Shown here: piece after piece, positions 57,801 to 64,000 of the stretch
How positions within the stretch are numbered: the first letter of the stretch is position 1
How the letters are laid out: each line of letters opens with the position of its first letter
Assembly: GCA_004335835.1 (NCBI GenBank)
Contig: RWJK01000636.1
Coordinates: forward strand, 1-64,000
DNA from: Scenedesmus sp. ARA3
Lineage: Eukaryota > Chlorophyta > Chlorophyceae > Sphaeropleales > Scenedesmaceae
DNA length: 64,000 nucleotides
Reading direction: 5' to 3'
The notes under the pieces: generated by a model
Told to the model about the DNA's origin: nothing
The model's input: only the letters and a program-made list of their open reading frames with translations
Databases searched by the model: none
Position numbers and translations under genes: made by a program

Positions 57801-60170
57801 TTTGTTGCTTTGCAGGGTCACTGAATCTTGCGAGGCTGAGCTGGCGGCCTCATGCTCTGCTGCTGAGGAACGAGTTTAGAACATGTTATGACTATTGTTG
57901 CAATGCAGGGTCATTGAGTCTGGCGAGGCTGAGCTGGCGGCCATGGCTGCTGACGTGGCGCAGCTGCAGCAGCAGGCTGCTGAGCTGGAGGGCGAGGCGT
58001 CTGACAAGGCCAGCGACATCCAGGGCTTGCAGACAGAGAAGGAGCTGCAGACTGGCGGCGAGGTCAAGGAGCTGCAGCAGGAGGCGGACCAGCTGGCTAT
58101 GAAGTGAGTGTGGTTCGTTAATCGTGTGATGTGCCGGAGCTTTGGCCAGCCACTGTACTACCGCAAGCCTGCGAATGCATGGCTGGCATGCATCAGCACT
58201 GCTGATCGCTAGCGGCAGGGGACATGTGTGCCGAGTAGCTTCAGGAAAGTTTGTAGGTGGAATGCCTCAACACCATCTGCTGCCGCGGCCGTTGCTGCTG
58301 CTGTTGCTGTCCCACAACCAGGACAGTTGTCACACCATTTGCTGCTGCTGTTGCTGTCACAAAACCAGGCTCACCAAGGACACCGCCAACTGGAAGAACA
58401 AGCAAGACATGCTGGACAGCGAGCAGGCAGCACTGGCGAGCCTGCAGGGCCAGCTGGCAGAGCTCAACCAAGAGGAGCTTGATGCACGCGTGGCAGCAGC
58501 CACAGCGGCACGTGATGAGGCGGCTGCTGGCCTGCAGGCTGCTGAGCATGCTGTGGAAGCTGCCACACGCGAGCTGGCAGGTGTGTGTGGCGCAGTTGTG
58601 CAGTGCAGGTTGAACCTGCTGCATTCTTGAAGTGGTCTGCTGCGTTGCTGTGTGGCAGGGTGCAAGCCTCCTGCAAGCATTGATAAGTGCTCCCTGACAT
58701 GAACCACGCAAACTGACGACCAACACACATACTGCTGTTACTACTGCGGCTGTGCATTTGTGCCACGTACAAACCAAAACAGGTGCTGAGACTGGCGATG
58801 GCCGTGACGAGTCTAACAAGAGCCTGCAGGAGCGGCTGGCAGATGCGCAGAACGCGCAGACGGCTGCAGACGCGGAGGCCAAGGCAGCAGACATCAAGCA
58901 GAAGCACCTGGGCAAGCAAGCAGCAGAGCAGCGCAAGGCGCTGGCAAGCAAGGACAAGGAGGGCAGCGCGATGCGGCAGCAGCTGGACAAGGCGCAGCAG
59001 CAGGTGGCGCGCTGCACGCAGGCGCTGCAGGTGGAAACTCTCACGCGATGTGGCGGTTTTTAGGTCACACGTGCAGAGGTTTTTATCGTATTGCTTTCTT
59101 CTTGATCTATATCTATATTGCTTTCTTCTTGCTTTCTTCTTGAAAGCAGCCTGTTGATGTGGGAGGAGTATGTCTTGGTATGTAGCCAAGGTGGCGTGTC
59201 CAGCAAGCTGGCAGCTGCTATGCACATGCCGCAAGGCTGCATAGAATGCGAGGGCGCAGCACTTCTCCCCATCTCCCCCCCCCCCTCCTTCGGGCACACA
59301 TATGCCCCAAGCAGCCCCTGTTCAGCGGCACACACAGCTAGCCATGCACACTGTGCCCTCAATCACAGCTGTGCCCAACAAGTCAAAGCCTATCCTGCAA
59401 CATGTCATCATACTTCTATCTTCTCATCTTCTGTTTGCTGCGTACAGGAGCTGGGCTATGATGCTGCAGCAGCAGAGCAGCTGGAAGAAGCTCGCCGCGC
59501 TGAGCTGGCAGCGCTGCGCAGTGCCAAGGAGGCAGTAGAGGCGCTGGGGGCGCAGATGCATGGCCTGGACTTCACCTACAGGGACCCCGAGCGTGGCTGG
59601 GACCGCAGCAAGGTCAAGGGGGTGAGTTCAATTAGATTTGACATGTGGTGGATCACCGCTGTTGCAAGCAAGTTATTCAGCAGTAGGTACAGTTATTAAA
59701 TAGCTGTACTAGTTTATCGAGTATGGTGCAAAGACTTGCAGTGCCGTCAGCAGCAGGGTGAGGTGTGCAGGGGGTTGTGCTACCGATGCAACTGCTATGC
59801 ACCTGTGCTGGTCAACACTATGCATGAGCCAACACTGTGATTGTCCCATTGGTGCTGCTGCAGGTTGTTGCCAAGCTGGTGCGTGTGAAGGACCCCGCAG
59901 CAGCCACTGCACTGGAGGTGGCTGCAGGAGGCCGCCTGTACCAGGTGGGACAGCAGGCGCACATCACGTGCTCGTCATGCACGCATTCAGTTGAAAATGT
60001 TGCACAGCAAACCTGTGGACTGCCAGCGCTTGCTCAGTGTTCCTTGTTGCACTGCTCTCATAAGATGCAGGTGCTGTCGGTGACGTTTGATTGCTATGCA
60101 TGTACTGTGCAGAGCTGCTTGGCGCTGTCTATGTTGTTATCAACAGCCATTGTGACTGCCGTGTGCCATG

Positions 60171-60217
<47 letters not shown>

Positions 60218-63200
60218 TGGTGGTTGACACCCATGAGAGCGCCAAGGCGCTGCTGGACCGCGGCCAGCTCACCAAGCGCGTCACCATCATCCCGCTCAAC
60301 CAGGTGCGGCAGCATTGCAGATGAAAGGGGTAGCTACAAGTGTGAGTCTGGGGAACTTCCATAATTACCAAGAGGCGCACCCTTCCGTGCTGGCTGTGCT
60401 GCCTGGCATGTGCCTCACCTGCCTACCCTCAGCTGCCCGTGCTGCCTGGTCTGACCGCAGGGGCGCTGCCAGGAGGCGCACCCCTCCGTGCCGCGTGATT
60501 CATCCGATGTCTCTGATCTGTGCCTGATTCTGTGTCTACGCTGCCTGGGTGCTGTGTGCTGCAGGTGCGCTACCAGGACACGCACCCCTCCGTGCTGTCT
60601 GCGGCAGCGCAGATGGGCGGCGGCAAGGCGCAGCCGGCGCTGCAGCTGGTGGGCTACGCGCCCGAGGTGGAAGCAGCAGTCAAGTACGCCTTCGGCACCA
60701 CCTTTGTGTGCCAGGTGCGCGCTGCGGTTGTCTCCTGAGTTTTTGCTTGCCTAAGAGGCTTTTGCGGTCTTCGACTGGCGTTATTTGCTTGTCACTTGCA
60801 CCGATTGTTGCATAGGGTGCATAAGCAAGCAGTGCAACAGCAGGCTGAGATATACTGATATGACAATGGTACGCGGGGGCCTGATGTGGGGTTGCTGTCC
60901 ATCTTCTGACCTGCTGACGTCTGCGCCTGTGCAGGACACCGGCACCGCCAAGAAGCTCGCATTTTCGCGCGAGGTCAACAGCCGCTGCATCACACTGGAG
61001 GGCGACGACTTCAACCCCTCAGGCCTGCTCACAGGTGCGGGCGCTGCCACACCATGGACCGTACTTTGACTCTGCACGAGCATAGGTGATGCGGCGCTGT
61101 GGCTGGCTGCTGTGAGCATCAACGCTGCATCATCATACATGGCAGGTGGCAGCTTCTGGTGTACTAGTAAGCATGATGAGCGCTTCCCATGTCATCTAAC
61201 CATTCACAACCTGTTCATTGAATTTATGCAGGTGGCAGCCGCGGCGCTGGCGGCAGCCTGCTGCTCAGGCTGCACGAGCTGCTGGAGGCAGAAGACAAAC
61301 TGGCTGCACACACCGCACAGCTTCAGCAGATTGAGCAGCAGCTGCGGCAGCTGGAGCCGCTGGGGAGGCAGTACAGGAAGTGAGTTGGCGTGTGCAGTAT
61401 TAGATTGAGCATGACGGTGTTCTTGTTGCGATGGTTCAAGATGAACATGCTGCACTGGAGTGTGCTGTTGTTACGCAGTTGTGTCGTGTGGTGCACGTAA
61501 TTTCCCAAGAGCCGTGTGATACACTGCAGCTAATCCTCTGTGAAGCACACAAGGGCAGTAGTCTGGCGACAGAAATGCATCAGCTACGTGTGAAAGAGAC
61601 ACCCCTCCTGCAGACAGCGCCCCTAGCCCTGCATCTAGGGGATTGGAGCACACCCACCTTGCAACCTGCCCGTCTTGCGACCTGGCCCCCTGCATGTGAG
61701 TGAGCATTCTGTTGTGGACTGCTGTTGCAAAACCCGTTGGACTGCAGGCTGCAGCAGGAGCTTGAACTGCAGCAGCACAGCCTGCAGCTGCTGCAGGGCC
61801 GCCTGGAAGGCAGCGAGGGCCACCAGCTGGCTGCAGCGCTGGCAGCAACAGAGGAGCAGCTGGCCGCAGCGCAGCAGGAGGCGGGCGCGGCAGCAGAGAA
61901 GAAAAAGGAGATGGTGGCGCTGGCAAAGGTGAGCTGCACATCACTTCAAGGACACATTTTGGACAGCAGCAATGCGGTGACGTTGACCGGTGGCCCTGCA
62001 GTCGATCAGTTAGAGGCAATCAGCTTGCAGCGGCATCAACTAAAAGATGAGGACTCGCTTGCGCAGGATGCGCAGTACTGCACTGCTTTGTCGTCCTTCT
62101 GCAGTGTGAACTCCGTGCATGCGCTGCGACAGGGTGCAGGTGTTGCAGAACATAAGAACATGCATCATATGCATTCAAGCCAGGTCGTTTTCACAATCGC
62201 ATACCCAACATGTGTTGTTTCTGTCCCCGCTGCAGCACCTGGAACGCGAGATCGCCGACTTCTCCAAGGACCACGACAAGCGCGTGAAGGCCGCCACAGC
62301 CAAGCTCAAGGCCGCAAAGCAGGTGCGGGCGCATTGCACGCTGTATTGGCACTTGCAAAGTATGCCCTAATGCATGTGCTGTAGCAACAGTAAGCAGGAT
62401 CGCAGGTGCCTGCAGCAGGATGCGTCCGCCGACATGCTGACATTCAATGGCATCAATGCCCAAGCAACAGCCGTTCCCTGCTGCCAACCGCGCGTGCTGC
62501 ACACACAGCAGCTAGCTGCAGAGCAGCAGCAAGGTGATGCTTGTTGTGCGGCAGCCTGATGTGATGCTGCTACCTGGCGTACCCTCAGCTCACCAACAAC
62601 TGCACCATGACAGCTTGCGCTGCAAGCGCCCCACCTAGTCATTTGCCACTCGCGCCTTGCGCTGTGTGCACTGCACATATGCAAACACATGCTTTTCCCG
62701 TATGCCTGCAGGCGCTGGAGGCAGCGCGCAAGCTGCTGCGGCAGCGTGAGGCGCAGCTGGCTGAGGCTGCTGCTGAGTGCGATGCTGCTGCTGGCGAGCG
62801 AGGCCAGCTGGAGCAGCAGATGCAGGCTGGCAGGCAGGCCATTGAGGGTGAGCAGCAGCCTGAGTGAGGGTGGCTCGGGACAGTCACGCGGACTAACCGC
62901 ATGCTGTGTGGAGCGTCAGCTTCCACCACAGGAGGTCGTGATTTATGATGCACACGTGCAGTTGTGTGACAAGGCATGCAGCACCAGGCCTGCCTGCCCC
63001 GTTGGCATCTTTGAAAAGGCCATGACTGCTGCTGTGGCTGTGCAAGGCTATGGCCCTCCCACCACAGCACGCATCATTTCAGCGATGCTTCCAGCGAGCT
63101 GGCCTCGTCAGTACACAAGGATCGCTTGATTCATGTATTTTCCACATTGCTGCTGCTCCTGCCTTGCTGCTGCAGGCCTGGCTGCCGAGGTGGCAGAGCT

Positions 63201-64000
63201 CAAGGCGGCAGCAGATGCAGCACGTGCTGCACATGAGGCTGCGGCCGCGCAGCTGGAGGCGAAGCGTGCGCGGCTGCGCGAGTGTGATGCTGAGATCAAA
63301 GGGCTGGAAAAGGCGCGGCAGGCGCTGCTGAAGAAGGCGCAGGAGGCACACGTGGAGGCGAAGCGACGCGACACCAAGTGGGTGGACAGGGCAAGTTACC
63401 ACGTCATTAATGTGCATGCTGCAGTTGCGTTGAGCATGCGTCCTGCATGGGAGCTGCTCGTGTGCTTGCTGTGATGTTCACATCAGTTTGCAGCCACAAG
63501 CAATGTGCATGCAGTCCTGCACCAGCCTCATATATGCTGCTGTTACTGCTGCTGCTGCTGCCACAGGTTGGCCGCCAAACGTGCGCAGTCCAACGAGGGC
63601 GTGGAGCGGCTGCGGCGGCTGGTAGGCGCCATGGTGCTGTATGAGTGCCTGCACCAACTCACACAACTGCTACTGCTTCTGCTGCCACAGGCTGGCCGCC
63701 AAGCGTGCCCAGTCCAATGAGGGAGTGGAGCAGCTGGTAGGCGCCATGGCGCTGCATGAAAGCCTGCACTAACACACACTGAGCTGCTGCTGCTGCTGCC
63801 GCAGGCTGGCCGCCAAGCGTGCCCAATCCAATGAGGGAGTGGAGCGGCTGATAGGCGCCATGTTGCTGCATGACATCCCGCACTAACACACACTGAGCTG
63901 CTGCCGCTGCTGCTGCCACAGGCTGGCCGCCAAGCGTGCGCAGTCCAACGAGGGCGTGGAGCGGCTGCGGCGGCTGGAGGCTGACTATGAATGGGTGGCG
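54823..64000 (+). CDS. SMC2: Condensin subunit SMC2 (CAP-E), 3' end outside window
   Basis: Family knowledge: SMC2 pairs with SMC4 in condensin to compact mitotic chromosomes. Seen: 20 exons (54823-54990, 55311-55460, 55864-55919, 56276-56357, 56735-56869, 57138-57277, 57909-58103, 58369-58580, 58783-59030, 59448-59621, 59864-59944, 60217-60303, 60565-60714, 60935-61034, 61232-61379, 61748-61928, 62236-62322, 62712-62847, 63176-63377, 63922 onward) join in phase. The N-terminal head has [18 protein letters not shown], Walker [10 protein letters not shown], and SMC2-type [16 protein letters not shown] and [20 protein letters not shown]. Then come coiled coil 1, a hinge ([56 protein letters not shown]) and the start of coiled coil 2, ending in [12 protein letters not shown] at the window edge. 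The ABC signature and Walker B lie beyond. The hinge and the NMKP motif distinguish it from SMC1, 3 and 4. Confidence 0.95.
57533..57852 (+). repeat. Three acceptor-edge copies (plus a fragment) before the SMC2 exon at 57909
   Basis: GCAGGGTCATTGAGTCTGGC and following sequence ([19 protein letters not shown]) recurs from 57617 and 57722 over about 60 bases and from 57816 over 35, with a partial piece near 57538. Shared intron text (ATTCTAGAACATGTTATGAC) lies between some units. Confidence 0.92.
60172..60213 (+). repeat. (CTG)n before an SMC2 hinge exon
   Basis: About 14 CTG units abut the CCAG acceptor of the exon at 60217. Confidence 0.92.
60367..60503 (+). repeat. Two decayed acceptor-edge copies before the SMC2 exon at 60565
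   Basis: CAAGAGGCGCACCCTTCCGT (60369) and CCAGGAGGCGCACCCCTCCG (60469) resemble the exon stretch CCAGGACACGCACCCCTCCG (YQDTHPSVL). Both copies are short and diverged. Confidence 0.7.
63567..63864 (+). repeat. Three acceptor-edge repeats before the last visible SMC2 exon
   Basis: Copies of the exon start ([13 protein letters not shown]) begin at about 63567, 63691 and 63804, each after a CTG-rich tract and CCACAG or CCGCAG, with period 113-124. They end in GGCGCCATG in place of the working exon's GAGGCTGAC. The fourth copy, at 63922, continues into LEADYEWVA. Confidence 0.95.

Overview
The window is nuclear DNA of a green alga, most likely a core chlorophyte. Every gene is split into many short exons with GT..AG borders (donors mostly GTGAGY or GTGCGC, acceptors mostly CTGCAG or GCCAG). 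Coding sequence is GC-rich, with long Ala, Gln and Ser runs. The products include plastid-targeted and thylakoid proteins and plant-type nuclear proteins. I see nothing prokaryotic: no operons, ribosome-binding sites or CRISPR. The genus cannot be fixed from sequence alone.

Layout, left to right: DGD1 galactolipid synthase (+, 5' end outside the window, to 9333); ISE2-type plastid RNA helicase (+, 10793-21121); a 102-residue thylakoid-lumen protein (+, 23212-24207); the centromeric histone CENH3 (-, 25577-27420); a ZIP9-like metal transporter (+, 28201-31656); a plastid GIY-YIG-like protein with an unassigned C-terminal half (+, 31888-36946); a candidate XRCC4/PAXX-family end-joining factor (+, 38109-40998); RING1, the PRC1 ubiquitin ligase (-, 41597-44451); LARP6 (-, 46949-51066); MOB1 (+, 51719-54006); and condensin SMC2 (+, 54823 to beyond 64000). 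For ten of the eleven genes I could join exons across the visible gene with consistent phase at every junction. In DGD1 the chain is also consistent but lacks its 5' end. In RING1 the first exon may be preceded by another.

Two genome-scale patterns stand out. First, introns of six genes (DGD1, ISE2, the GIY-YIG gene, SMC2, ZIP9, RING1) contain about thirty sets of near-copies of the adjoining exon edge, splice site included. Acceptor-edge copies always lie upstream of the working exon and donor-edge copies always lie downstream. This looks like tandem duplication across splice junctions, tolerated because joining the outermost sites leaves the protein unchanged, so that introns grow by absorbing exon edges. 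Second, the abundant CTG/CAG trinucleotide tracts are oriented by transcription. In introns they read CTG on the sense strand and sit within a few bases to a few tens of bases of the 3' splice site, including on the minus-strand gene CENH3, whereas in exons they mostly read as Gln, Ala or Ser codons.

The genes do not form one pathway. Several act in chromosome biology (CENH3, SMC2, RING1, the XRCC4/PAXX candidate, and MOB1 in mitotic-exit/Hippo-type signalling). Others serve the plastid (DGD1, ISE2, the lumen protein, probably the GIY-YIG protein). CENH3/ZIP9 and LARP6/MOB1 are divergent pairs with 780 and 652 bases between their start codons.
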